A program made the position numbers and the translations under genes. Below are positions 47,371 through 59,300 of a stretch of 64,000 bases of DNA, piece after piece. Origin of the DNA: Vicugna pacos (lineage: Eukaryota > Chordata > Mammalia > Artiodactyla > Camelidae); assembly GCF_048564905.1 (NCBI RefSeq), contig NC_132993.1, positions 15,399,001 through 15,463,000 of the forward strand, in the 5' to 3' direction. Under the pieces are notes generated by a model. The model did no database searches, was not told the origin of the DNA, and was given only the letters and a program-made list of their open reading frames with translations. The stretch's first letter is position 1; the number at the start of each line of letters is the position of its first letter.

Positions 47371-48479
47371 CTGCTCCATGCAGTATCTCACAATCTAAAC
47401 TGTAACTGTGAGAGCTTATGATATCAAGATTTCTAGTAGGACATTCTTGAGGTCCACATCTAAGCACATAAATTATACAGTTTTCAATCACACAAAAACA
47501 TTTTTGTAAAATTGTGTGCTAATAATGATTATTTCTTTTTGGTTAGTTTTTTAATTAGGTTATTCAATTTGATTTTGATTTTTCCCTATTGCTACCATAC
47601 TTCCTACTTTCATTAACAAAAAAGATGTGCATGAGAGGGAAGGACAGTTAAAGAAAAGTAAAAAGAAGTATTAAGAACTGGTTTATCCAAAAAGATTTGA
47701 CCGTAAAGTAATCCTACGGACAGACCATTGAGCTTTAGACTTCTGTAGTCTTTACTGAGTAAATTGAGTCTCTTAAAATAGCATTTGCTTCATTAGTGAA
47801 AAATAACAAAACACAGAACAACCAAAAACTGCACTCTAGTTTTTACTGCCTGAGCACCTGAGCTCCCTTATTGTGCCTTTTCACCTTCTCAAGTCCTCAT
47901 AACATGATTTGTCCTGTTCAGCTGCCATCTTTCCTGCTTATTCATTGATTCACTTTTTTATCCACCAATTTATGAACACTCATTATTATTTTCTGAGTTT
48001 ATGTAATGTACATTTATCTGAGTGTGTACAAAGAAGGTACATTAAGAAAGATTTAGACTTGTCTAGTTTTCCTTTTAAGAGGTGAGAATCTTTAAAATAC
48101 TCTCCTCAGTATTCCCGTGAAGATCCCTCCCATTGTTAACGTAAGAATGGACCTATAGGTGAAGCGTTTTAGTATTTTCTCTTTTTTAAATTAACATTTT
48201 CAAAAATCAATAATTGTACTTTTCTACCTGCTTCTGACTTCTGTGCAGAAATCTGAAGTATGGATAGGCATAAATTGTTGGTTTGGGGTGAATTCTTGAA
48301 CCCCGGAAAATAAGTTCAGAGTTCCCATACCACTGAAAATTATTTTTCTAAGTGGAAAAAGCGGCATATAAAGAAGAATTTAGAGTACTCCATATTAAAT
48401 GCTTATGTAAACATTAAAACACTATCTGAAACAGTTTGGTTTCTTGACTGACCTAAAGACCACATTTAGTTAATTCATC

Positions 48480-48545
48480 CATCTTTATTGGGCACCTTTC
48501 AGGCCACCAGCACTTTGCTAGGCCCGGCACAATAATGAAGTTGGA
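48480..48545 (-). repeat. L2 LINE 3' terminal scrap
   Basis: CTTTATTGGGCACCTTTCAG and CACTTTGCTAGGCCCGGCA resemble an antisense L2 end. Short. Confidence 0.5.
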
Positions 48546-49139
48546 CACAATGCTTAGAAAACTTAAACCTCTATATTCAGCAGATCTATATGGAAAAGCT
48601 GTTGTACTTTTAAAGTAGTATGCAAATTATAAGTAACATCTCACTTACATAAGCAGTTTGTCCAATTGGAAAACAAGTAAAAGCCACAAAGTGTGATATT
48701 CATGAGCAGTGTTAGTAGCTATTCATAGTCCCATTTTCAATCTGTATGATTCCTCTGGGTGCCTTATTTTGCCTTTGTCCTCCATTTCTGCCTGTATGTT
48801 AATTTCTCCCCTTGGAGTTAATTCAGCCCTCACATGAGCTCCACACTGCCTAATGGGTAGCTCCATTCAGGTAAGTTCCAAATTGAGCTCACATTTTCTT
48901 CTCAGAAACTGTTTCAATTTTTGTTGTCTCCATTTTGACTTATGACATCATGACCCAACCATTTGCCCAAACCAGAATTTGGAGGATTTTCTCCAGTTTC
49001 TGACTGTTATCAAGACTACCCTTCTTAGTCTTTCTCATTCATTCCTTACTCTCCATTCTTGATCATCAATACTTTAGGTTAGTTACTGCTTCTTAACCAC
49101 CTGGACTGTATTTTCCTTGACTGTAGGTTTCCCCTCCTT

Positions 49140-49695
49140 CCTGGTCAACTTACACATCTCAGCTGGAGAAATCTCTCTCTAATATGAGTCTGAGCATCTT
49201 ATCTTTTTCAGCTAACCTCTTTCACTGCTCTTCTTATACATTTGTGAGTCCTCATTATTTACTCTTAAAAAGACCAGCTCATCCTTGGTTTGGCATACTA
49301 GATGGTCAAGATCAGACCCATGCTTGCCTTTTTAAACTTGCTACTCTACAAGCACGCTGCCTCAGACCCTGCCATGCTATTTCTTACTTGTATCTTCACA
49401 TGTGCTCTTCCATCATCCTTGACCAAGTCTACTCACCTCAGTCCCTAACTCCCAACCTGGTGAGCTGTTTATCCTCAGCTTAAATATCACCTCTTCCAGA
49501 AAAGCATTTTGACTTGAAATGAAGTGCTGCTGCTTTTACTGTTTTGCTTATCACATAGCTGTGATTTTGTTTATATGTCTGCCTTTAATTAGGCTCTGAG
49601 CCTCTGAAGGATAGATACTATATCCTTTTTCATCTTTGTATCTCCAGTATAGTGCCAAGGAATTTCACACATTAAAAGCATTTGTTCCAAATAAA
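49140..49695 (+). repeat. L2 LINE 3' end
   Basis: Sense L2-like: ATCCTCAGCTTAAATATCAC, CTCTTCCAGAAAAGCATTTT, AGGCTCTGAGCCTCTGAAGG, TATCTCCAGTATAGTGCCAA, AAAAGCATTTGTTCCAAATA. The 99-residue open frame at 49184-49483 lies inside this relic. Confidence 0.65.
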
Positions 49696-49849
49696 TTCTT
49701 TTTATTCTCAACTTTGCTATACTTTCAACATCCTGCATAGGTTATATAATAATAATTACCTTTGACAGGTTGACTTATATTGCCAAGTACTAGAGTGCAC
49801 TCTGCAAGATTTTTACTTAAATTTTCCTTTTTTTTTTTACCACAACGTT

Positions 49850-49985
49850 TCAGGATAGATACTAGTGTTCCATTTTAAAGATGAGTAAATTGAAGCTTAG
49901 AGAAGTTAAGAAATTTAACAAGATCGCAAAATAAGTAGCACAATTGGGATTTAAACCCATAGCTTTCCGAAATCTACAGCCCACA
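49850..49985 (-). repeat. MIR SINE
   Basis: Antisense MIR: TTCCATTTTAAAGATGAGTA, GCTTAGAGAAGTTAAGAAAT and AATTGGGATTTAAACCCATA. Confidence 0.7.
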
Positions 49986-50514
49986 TTTTTTTCCCTTATC
50001 AGTCTGGCTTGAAATGGTTATCTGGCTTCTTAACTCACAGTAGCTTAGCAGCAGCACATTAAGAACATGAGAAAGGGGTTTGCAGGAGGCAAGCACGAAT
50101 TATCTCTGACTATGAATGAGGACATAGTAAATTGGCTACAGTTTTTAAAATATTAAATAATAACAATTTGGAAGTAGCATGGAGACACCATCTCTATAAA
50201 CTTTTAAGTCTTGTCAGGGGCTATTTTTTATCTTTGCTCAGGGTGTGTCTCTAAAGAAACTGATGGCTTGTGGAAACTTTTGTATGTATAGTCACACATA
50301 AATAATCTTATAATTTATATTCATAGTTATGATCCTGTACAGTACAGGAAAAGTTAAATTGTGTCTGCCTTAAGAAGAAACAAAAGTTAACTGAAGTATT
50401 AAGATTTCTATTCAGATGGTTTAAATTAAACAAATGACACTTTTTTCAAAAGTATGTTCTTAAAACTTCTATATATTTGAGTATTGTGATATCAAGTACA
50501 GGTATAATGTCATT

Positions 50515-50685
50515 TACTTATCACATCTACCCATGAGCATAGTTAATATTATTAACCTGATTTTAGAGATGAAGAAACAGAGGCGAAGATTAAATAACTT
50601 GCCTAAGGTCATAAAGCTCTTGAGTAATGAAAATGAGATTTGAACTCAATCTCTCTGAGTTCAAAGCTCTTTGCTATTTACGTCA
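50515..50685 (-). repeat. MIR SINE
   Basis: Antisense MIR: TTAGAGATGAAGAAACAGAG, AATAACTTGCCTAAGGTCAT, and ATGAGATTTGAACTCAATCT in order. Confidence 0.75.
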
Positions 50686-52039
50686 GCATACCGTTGACTT
50701 TCGTTTCTCAGTAAGGCTGGATAACTCAGGGGTACTATATTATTGAGTACTTAAGTATTAAAAATAATCACAGCAGAATGGTAATTATCCATTGAGACTA
50801 TATAGAGGGAGCTTTGTGTTTAGTTTAGAGAAACCAACTTTCTTAGTGGTGAATGCTTGTGAGTTATATTGATAAGTAGTATCTTAGACTCTCCAGCAGG
50901 TCTGATATATGTACTCGCTTGTTTACATGTGCTTCTGTTTCACTTGCAGTGAAATACTATACATTAGGTCTCTAACTTCCCTTTATTTGTGGTTTCCTTT
51001 CCCTCTCCAGCCCGCATTCTAATTATACCTGCCTTTGACACTCTAATAGAGTTGAAAAGCAACAATTGTCCACCTTCTGAGAGAAAAAGATCTCTTGAAC
51101 TTGAGAAAAAGTATTATCTAATCTTTAGAAGTTGCGTGACTTACTGGGATCACTTTTCACTTTCCTAATAAAATAGGCAATTGAAAAGAGGTCCCGATTC
51201 AAACTGTCTTGCGTTTATTAGTTTTATGCAGTTTTCTTTTTCCCCCTTTGTTTTTGTTTTTTGAGTTTTTTTAATTATCAGTTTTTTTGGTTTTTTTTTT
51301 TAATTTATCACTGTGTTATGCCCTTTCTATAGAAGGGCTTGTGACCCAGTCAGACAGCCAATATGTCAGCTTGTATATGATACAGGTGCCCTTTGTAGAT
51401 ACAGAGAATTTAGTGTAGATACTTTATATTAGTCTTTTAGTCTTTTACTTTGAATTTAAAATAAAGCAAGATCTTTTTTACCCTGGAATATAAGTGTTCA
51501 CTCAGATGTCCAATGGCTATGTGTAGTGTTTTGCTTTGAGATTTTAAACATTATCAAACTAATGCACACAATTTAAAGTGTAATTAATTAAAGCCGATTT
51601 AAATTTTAAAATACTGTTTATTATTTAAGAGATAAAGCTGTGTTGAGTAGAATGAAACAAAGTGCCTCATTGCCCATTATCCCTTCCCAGGTGGTTTCTT
51701 AATGTAAAATACAGATTTTATTAGATATTTTTAAAACAGAAAAGTATAAGAAAAAGACAATAATTGGCCCATAATCCTACTATCTGGATAATTCCTGTTA
51801 ACTTTAAAAAGTGAAATTAATTAAAGTACAGATTAGAAAATGTAACACATGGGTCTCTGTCTCAGTTCCTGTGAACAGAGGTAGCCATTCTTAACAGGTT
51901 AACATAATTAATTCCAGAAAAACATTGGGAAACTCACTGACTCATCCATTTCCCCACTTTAAAATAATTCTATGCACACTTCTGCACTAGGCTTTTTTTT
52001 TTTAATTCCTTAAAGATTTATCTTAGGTTCCATATTGAA

Positions 52040-53000
52040 ATTTATTCATTCTTTCCTTTTTAAATGATAAGTAGTATTCCATTTTATGGATATATGATAA
52101 TTTATTTAACTGTTGCTTTTTGACAAACATCTCTTTCTAGCTTATTTTTGTAATTAAAGTGTTATCGTGATTACCTTTGTATATATGCCTTGAGACCTTC
52201 TGAGGCTATATATGTATTTACCCTCCTGATGAATTTTATCAACTTAGACACACGTCAGTAGCACGTGAATCAAATCATTCATTCCCTCACGATGCTGCAT
52301 TTTTGCTATTTGCATAGGTGAAAAATAATGTTGCTTTGATTTGCATTTCTTTAATGAGGCAAACAAACATCAGAACTTTATTAGCTTTTGTATTCATTTC
52401 CTCAGACTTCTTGTTTATATCTTTTGCTCACTTTTCTGTTAGGTAATTGGTCTGTTTTTTACTGATTTGTATGAGCCCTTTATAAATTAAGGAAGTTAGT
52501 TTTTTTATCATTTGTTTTGCAAATATTTTTTCCAGTTTGTGTCTTGGCTTCATCTTTCTTGTTGTTCTATAACGGTCTTTACTTTTTAGCTTTTATGTGG
52601 TTAAATATATCGCTTTTTCCACCTTTTATGACTTGGATTTTCTGTCCTGTTTAAAGAGACGTGTTTTTTCTCCTCTGTCAAATCATGAATAAATTTGGTC
52701 TTCCTTCTAGATCTTCTGTGGGGTTTTTTTTTTCATTTTTTGCATTTTAGGCATTTGATCCTTCCGTTATTTATTTTGAAGTAAGGCATGAGATAGGAAT
52801 ATAGCTTATGTATTTTTAAACAGTTTTCACATCATTTATTGTAATTCCCCTTTACCTACTAATCTGAACTATTGTCTTTATTATAAAGAAAATTCCAACA
52901 TGTGTTTGGATTTCTTACTCTTTTTCTACCCATACTAAACTGTTTTAATGGTAGCTTCATCATATGTTTTAGTGTGGCATAGAGCCACTTTCTCATTATG
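52040..53000 (-). repeat. Old L1 fragment
   Basis: Antisense L1 ORF2 C-terminal region: TTGATTTGCATTTCTTTAAT, TCTTTTGCTCACTTTTCTG, TTGTATGAGCCCTTTATAAA, TTTGCAAATATTTTTTCCAG and the antisense run beyond it. Strongly diverged, so an old L1M or HAL1-like copy. Confidence 0.65.
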
Positions 53001-53784
53001 TTCTCTCTAGAATTTTGGCCAGAGGGTTCTTTTAAGATTTTTTCCTTTTTCCTATCATTTCAGGGAAAACATGAGCATTTTTGGAATCTACGTCACATTT
53101 AACCCATGTATCTTCATAAGCGTTAACCTTTTTTTTGGTCTGGAATACTAGCATCATGTGATCTGGAGACATGATGCTTTAGCTTCATTCTTTATGAAGT
53201 ATCTTAGGAGAATATGGTACAGTATCACAGTGTTGTGTGTCAAAGTTTTTGAAACAGTGAAGTTGTGTTTAGGTAATCAAATCACAGCTGAATTGTTAAT
53301 TAAAAATTTCTTGGTGAGACTGCATCAAAGACAAGACCACCTTGTAATGAGAAATATGACTAAAAGTAGTTTTTTTGCAACTTGGCTTATTTTTTTAGTT
53401 CACAGACTATTACAAGGGTGTAGAGTACCTGTGATTAGTGAAAGCAGTGAGAGAAGAAATAAAAACATAAGAAACTGACCCAAGAAGGTGAAGTGACAAA
53501 GAATCACATTACCTTAAAGTTCCACAGACCTGTATAATAAGTAATATGTGTAAGTGTAACCTTGAGCTTCAAGAAAAGTTAAAATTTGGTCTACTTTCTC
53601 TTATTGAAAAAGTCAGAGACGTGCATAATATATTTTGGAAAGATTTCCATTTGACAATATGAAGTAATATATTTATAATATTTATATACTTGGGCCTAAA
53701 TTCTTGGGCATCTGAAAAATTTAAATATCAAAAAAAAAGGTTGTAGATAATAAACACTTTACCCATAGCATAATAGAAGGCATA

Positions 53785-53995
53785 ATGGCAAATTCCCTGT
53801 TGGCTTTGGAATTAAACTCTCCCACTCTGGCTTTCTTACTAACTGGATCACTTTGAACAAGTTAGTTAACTGCTCAGAACTTGTTTCCTCAACTGGGGCA
53901 AATGGGGATAATGGTGTCTACTTAATATATATAAACTGTGTTTCCCTGGCATATGGTGAGTGCCAATAAATGTTAACCATTGTTATCAATAATAC
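53785..53995 (+). repeat. MIR SINE
   Basis: Sense MIR: GGCTTTGGAATTAAACTCTC, GAACAAGTTAGTTAACTGCT, CTTGTTTCCTCAACTGGGG, and TGGTGAGTGCCAATAAATGT. Confidence 0.75.
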
Positions 53996-54009
53996 TAACC
54001 ATAAATTTA

Positions 54010-54370
54010 TTTAGAAGCAAAACTACTTAAAGATCATCTAATCTACCTCCCTTATTTTGTAGATGAGGCAAAATTAGATGTTAAAGGGCTGGACCCAGAT
54101 CATGCTGCTAATTAGGGTTAGGACTTTAATTCAGTTTTCCTGACCTGAACAGGTGTGTTTTTCACTACACTACAGTGTTTTTGAATGAAGTAGTTTATAC
54201 TAGCTGTTACCACTATTGGAGTATTCTTTTTTGCCTCACCCCATTTGCTTGGTAAATTTCTGTTTATTTTTTTTAAGTTTTTTTTCTGCATAGCATTCCC
54301 TGACTGTGCAGTTAATCCCTCGTTTATGCCAACATGGTACCTAATATAGAGTTTTCTTACTGTATTTATG
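54010..54370. repeat. Ancient L3/L2-type scraps
   Basis: GATCATCTAATCTACCTCCC with TTGTAGATGAGGCAAAATTA resembles the L3/MIR-type 'rule' near 54020-54160. A sense L2 scrap (GCATAGCATTCCCTGACTG) follows at 54290. Low certainty. Confidence 0.4.
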
Positions 54371-55620
54371 TTCTAGTGTAGAGTTTCTTAAACTTGAGAG
54401 TTACAGGCTCCTGACTTGGCTGACAAACCCCCAGACTTGAATTTGAAAAACAGCGAATGGCTTAAGAAACTCAAATCTTGCTATGTGGAATATGTCTTTA
54501 AGTTTTCAATGTTCAGTGTTTTGTGTTAATGACTGTTTGAAAAAACAGATGCGGGTATAAGCGTGTGTCACTTGTTACTATTTAGATATTTGAATAGTGC
54601 CTGTCAAATTGAGAACTGAGAGATTGTCCCCTCAAAATATCTCTGCAGATCTTGATGTAAGATGCATTGTTTGTAGAGGGGCGTTTGTTTTCTTGGGGGT
54701 GGGGCTTCACAGCCTATGAAACCCCTTCCTGTGTTTGAGGAGTTCCCTGGCATGTAGTATGAATCTTACTGAAATGCAAAACTGGCTCCCAACTACTCAA
54801 AAGCCAACAAGAACAAATAAATTGTTTTCTCCTGCCCACACTTAGGAAATGGGCCCATAACCCAAACATGGCTAATTGGATGTTTTTACCTGAAACTGAT
54901 ACTCGGGCACAGTAGAGGATGTAGTGGCAGCCATAAAGCATCCAGTTTCCGAAAAGAGAAGTAGTGGTGTACCCGTTTTGGCATCGCTTCTGTGCTCAGG
55001 TGGTTCATATCTCAGATTTTGATTTTATTCTTGCCTGTAAGCCTCCTTGGTTCCTGCTCATTTACTGAGTGTGGTTCTTCAAACTTCCCCACAATTCTAA
55101 GAGCTACTTTTAATATCTGTTTAATGCATTACATTCTGTTGATCAATATGAACTGGTTTTTGTTGCTTGCAATTAAGAACCCCATATTAATTTTTACCTG
55201 CCTGTCTTTCCTGTTTGACTATGAACTTTTTGAAGATAGAAATTATCTTTGTAGTCCAAATAATTATCACATTGTCTGTTACCTGCCTATGGCTTAGTTA
55301 AATTTGGGTTGAATTGGTATCTCCAGGAACTAACACTTCCTTTGTTGTTTTCAAAGTTGTTTTACCATATATGTCTTTGAGACAGATATTCTTAGTATAA
55401 ATGGTATTCCTTCATTTCATTAGTTAAAAATAGATCCGTTTTCAAACTCTTTGTTTTAAACTCAGTGAACTTTGTCCACCTTTTTCACACTACTACAATA
55501 GTTGTGAAATACAATAATAGTGACAAAAGTTGTATCCATTGTATAAATATAGTGCCAACTCCACTTGTAACCTCTCATTTTATAATTTCAGTGAGGAGTT
55601 GTTAAATTCTCAATTTCATT
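54370..55620. other. MTPN: Intronic, nothing coding
   Basis: A likely L2 scrap lies at 55195-55260 (TTGACTATGAACTTTTTGAA). The small frames at 54714-54941 (-) and 54992-55297 (+) have no known domain. Confidence 0.45.
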
Positions 55621-55621
55621 G

Positions 55622-56170
55622 CAGCATTATTTACAATAGCCAGGATATGGAAGCAGCCTAAGTGTCCATCAATAGATGAAGGAATAAAGAAGATGTGGTA
55701 TATACATACAATGGAATATTATTCAGCTAAAAAGAGAATGAAATCTTGCCATTTGCAAGATGGATGGACTTGGAGGGTATTATATTAAGTGCAGTGAAGT
55801 CAGAGAAAGACAAATACTGTATGATTTCACTTATATATGGAATCTAGAAAACAAAATAAGTAAACAGACATAACAAAACAGAAACAGATACATAGATACA
55901 GAGAACAAACAGGTGGTTGCCAGAAGGGAGGAGGATTGGAGGGATGAGTGAAATAGGAGATTAAGAGGTATAAACTTCCAGTTACAAAATTAATGAGTCA
56001 CAGGAATGAAATGTACAGCATGTGGAATATAGTCAATAATATTGTAATAATTTTTATAGTGACAGATGGTAACTAGACTTGATCATTTTGAAATCTATAG
56101 AAATAACAAATCACTCTGTTGAGCACCTGGAACTAACACAGTGTTGTAGATCATTTATACTTCAATTAAA
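55622..56170 (+). mobile_element. L1 3' end, 5'-truncated
   Basis: GCAGCATTATTTACAATAGC, AAGTGTCCATCAATAGATGA, ATGGAATATTATTCAGCTAA, then 3' UTR with GGTGGTTGCCAGAAGGGAGG and a TTATACTTCAATTAAAAAA end. Sense to MTPN. The truncation point falls late in ORF2. Confidence 0.85.
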
Positions 56171-56644
56171 AAAAAATAAGATTACATATATAAAAAACGC
56201 TTTGAATAAAAGCATGTGAAATACTATTATTCACTGAGGAAAATATTAAAGTCCATAAATAAGTCTTAAATGTTTAAGTATTTCCATTTTCGTTATATTT
56301 AAATGTATATTTAAATGTTTATTAATAATTGCCTTAAATTGTCATTTAATTCTAATATGACTTAAAGTTTTTAAACCATGCAGTCTCAGTAAAAGTAAAG
56401 ATAGTTGTTTTGCTCATTTCCTTGTGAAAAATAAAAATCATCACTGTTCTTTTATTGGTGTTAGTGGACAAATGTTAAAACCTGTGCTTAATGTGACATT
56501 ACTTATGACAATATAAAAGCATGTTGACCATTAAACCAATAAAATTGAAAGCTTTCTAGCCGCAAACTAAGGCCTTAGAAAACACCTTCATTGTTATTTT
56601 AAAGGTCTCTGAAGAAGAGTAATTATGCTTTTTCTTTGATTTTC

Positions 56645-56880
56645 AGTAGACCTGAGTTTGACTCCCTGCTCTACCACGTATTAACTTTGACCAAGCTATT
56701 TAATTTCATCAAACCTCAGCTTCCTCATCTGAAAATAGGGATTGTAATAGTACCCAATTCATGTTTTATCCATAATTTTTATCCAAAAAATTTACCCAAT
56801 TTTTAAAAGAGATAGTTAATGTAAAATTTAACAAAGCAGTGCCTAACGTATTGTAACTGTATAGTAAATGTTTGCTGTTT
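56645..56880 (+). repeat. MIR SINE
   Basis: GACCTGAGTTTGACTCCCTG, CTACCACGTATTAACTTTGA, ACCTCAGCTTCCTCATCTGA, AATAGGGATTGTAATAGTAC, and an AGTAAATGTTTGCTG tail. A nearly full MIR. Confidence 0.8.
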
Positions 56881-56929
56881 GTGGTGTTTTTAAATAAATC
56901 CTTTCCTAAGAAGGGGCTCTCTTACCTCT

Positions 56930-57105
56930 TAAGCTTTGTAAGCCATAGAATCTCTGTCACAACTATTCATCTCTGCTGTTGTTCAAGCAGCCATAGATGA
57001 TATGTAAACAAATGAGCACGTGTGTGTTCCAGTAAAACTTTATTTACAGAAATAGGCAGAAGATTGGATTCGGCCCGTGGGTCATCGTTTGCTCACTCCT
57101 GCATA
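56930..57105 (-). repeat. hAT non-autonomous element (MER58-like)
   Basis: TCTGTCACAACTATTCATCT, GCAGCCATAGATGATATGTA, TCCAGTAAAACTTTATTTAC, and ATTCGGCCCGTGGGTCATCG are the reverse of a common hAT element with a GGCCCG...CAAAC head and the AAATAAAGTTTTATTGGAAC block. The family name is tentative. Confidence 0.6.
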
Positions 57106-57984
57106 ACACTAAAGTCACAAAAACTAGATTGTCAAATAAACTAAATTTCATTTCTTTCTCCTTGAGTTTTTGAGATCGAAAGTAATTAAAATATATAATC
57201 AAATATAAAACTTATTTTGGGGATCAGCATTTTCAAAAATCTGATCTTTATGGTTTAAAGATACTAAAGTATAAAGAAAAGCAAGGCATAGAAAGTCACA
57301 TGTAGCTGGGGGAAGAGAAGGAGAAGCTGAATAAAATTCTCTGCAAGAAGTATAGAGTCTCTGCAGTAAATCTGAACCTTAGACAAAAGGCCTAGAATTA
57401 TTCTGAAAATTAGGAGTTGTTACTTATAAACATACCAACAGGAACTAATTTAAGTCCTTAAACTGAAAGGAAATTCTAAATCTTTTTGGCTGTTAAAGGT
57501 CATTTATCACCAAAAGTGTGCCAGAATTCTCTTTCCAGCCCGAGTGCCAGTCGCATGACCTGGCTTGATTTCTAACTCTAAAAGTAAAAGAGAAGGTAGT
57601 TAGCACAGTTTTCACTGGTTCATTCACAGTTCATCCAGCAAATATCATTTGAGACTTATAGTACTGGCTGGTGTATTTAGTAACTCTTCTGAAGATGAGT
57701 TTCCTTTGGTAGATTCAGATAAAAGGATGTACAGGACAGACAACAAATAAGATAGTTATATGAGCTCTGAATAAATTATTTCCTTATTTAATATATGACA
57801 TATGAATAAAACTTAGAAAGCAACTACACAAATGTGTTAAGAAAACTTACAACTATATAAACAGAATAGACTGCTGTAAGAGCAAAGAAGTCATATTTGG
57901 ATGCAATACAGTGGAGAATAAACTCTATAGAATATCAAATTCAAAATAGAAGATAATGAGAACAGAATGCCTTCTCTTATTCTT

Positions 57985-58140
57985 ACCTGGTATGGTCCAC
58001 ATAATAAATTAATACACATAAGCTGGACATGAAATTTAATCCTCACATCTACCCAGGTAGGCCTTATCTCCATTTTATAGGTAGGGAGATGGAAATGCCT
58101 GTGATCCTATAACTAATGAATGAGTGGAAGGATTGGATTT
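57985..58140 (-). repeat. MIR SINE
   Basis: CTTATCTCCATTTTATAGGT, then GGGAGATGGAAATGCCTGTG and ATGAGTGGAAGGATTGGATT. Antisense MIR core. Confidence 0.6.
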
Positions 58141-59164
58141 GATCCAATTCATTCGAGTAGAGTATTCTTTACCCATCATTTGTATTGAAATGTTTCAGAA
58201 CTACATATGAAATACATAGATGGAATAAATTGAAGATTAAGTATTATAGTAGATAAGCCATTGGAATTGAACCAGCAAGATAGGGAAAAACATACAAGTT
58301 TGAAGTGCTAAATAGAAATACAAGTTTTCAGAACTGAAAAGAAGACCCCAGATTGGAAATAGAGGGTCCCTACTTCTATTCAAAATTAATAAACCCAAAT
58401 GAAGAGCAAGATACATCCTAGCTAAAGTGATTAACTATAAAATTTTTTTTTTTTAGTCTGTAACCTCCTGGGCAAAATAATAACATTAATTTCCAAGGGG
58501 CAAAAAACGTCATCTTACCTTCAGATTATTTTCTATGATGGTACTGGAAAACAATGAAATCAGCAATTCTGTCAGGAATATAATATATGAAAAAAATGTT
58601 TAAATTGTCATTCATAAAAAAAAGTCATTCATGTGTGATGGCTACAGAAAAATAATCTGAGAAAATGTATATCCCACTTCACTCAACAGAAGTCTACAGA
58701 GATCATGCTTGAAATTTTAGGGATTGAATTTTTATTTCCCTTTTCTTTCTCCTCTCTTGCCTCCAACTTTCCTTCCTTTCTCCCTTCCTATCATGGAATT
58801 ATTTATAGACATAGCCTTTAAGAATGTAAACCATTGGATCAGGACACAAGATATTTCCCAGGCTTTGTGAGAGTTTTAGGAATTTATTCCAACTACGGAG
58901 CCATGAATTAGTTTCTTGAAAATGAAGCTACTTTTTGATCATATTAATCTTTTTTCCAAATTGAGATACTGCTGTAATGTTTTGAATGGGTTTTCTTAAT
59001 TTGGGTAGTCTTTCTCCATATAGAAATATGCATTTTGTTAAATTAAAATTTTAGTTTTATGCCGCCAGTAAAAATTTTAATACTTTGCTATTTTCAGTTA
59101 GAAAATGTCTAACTGACTAGTTGCTTTTCTAAATTTTTCTTAAATGAGTTGCACTTTTTATTTA

Positions 59165-59300
59165 TTTGTTTATTTATTTTAGAGGGTAGAGGTAATTAGA
59201 TTTACTTACTTGTTGTTTTTAGAGGAGGTAGTGGGGATTGAACCCAGGACCTCCCGTATGCTAAGCATGCCTTCTACCACTTGAGCTATGCCCTTTCCCC
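59165..59300 (-). mobile_element. Camelid-type tRNA-derived SINE (Vic-1-like)
   Basis: Minus-strand head with a GGGGAAAGGGCATAGCTCAA start, A-box-like TAGCTCAAGTGG and B-box GGTTCAATCCC, then an AT-rich tail of TAAA-type repeats at the left end. It is the same family as 36119-36240. A diverged duplication (GAGT..CTTTT) may flank it. Lying in MTPN intron 1, antisense to the gene. Confidence 0.8.
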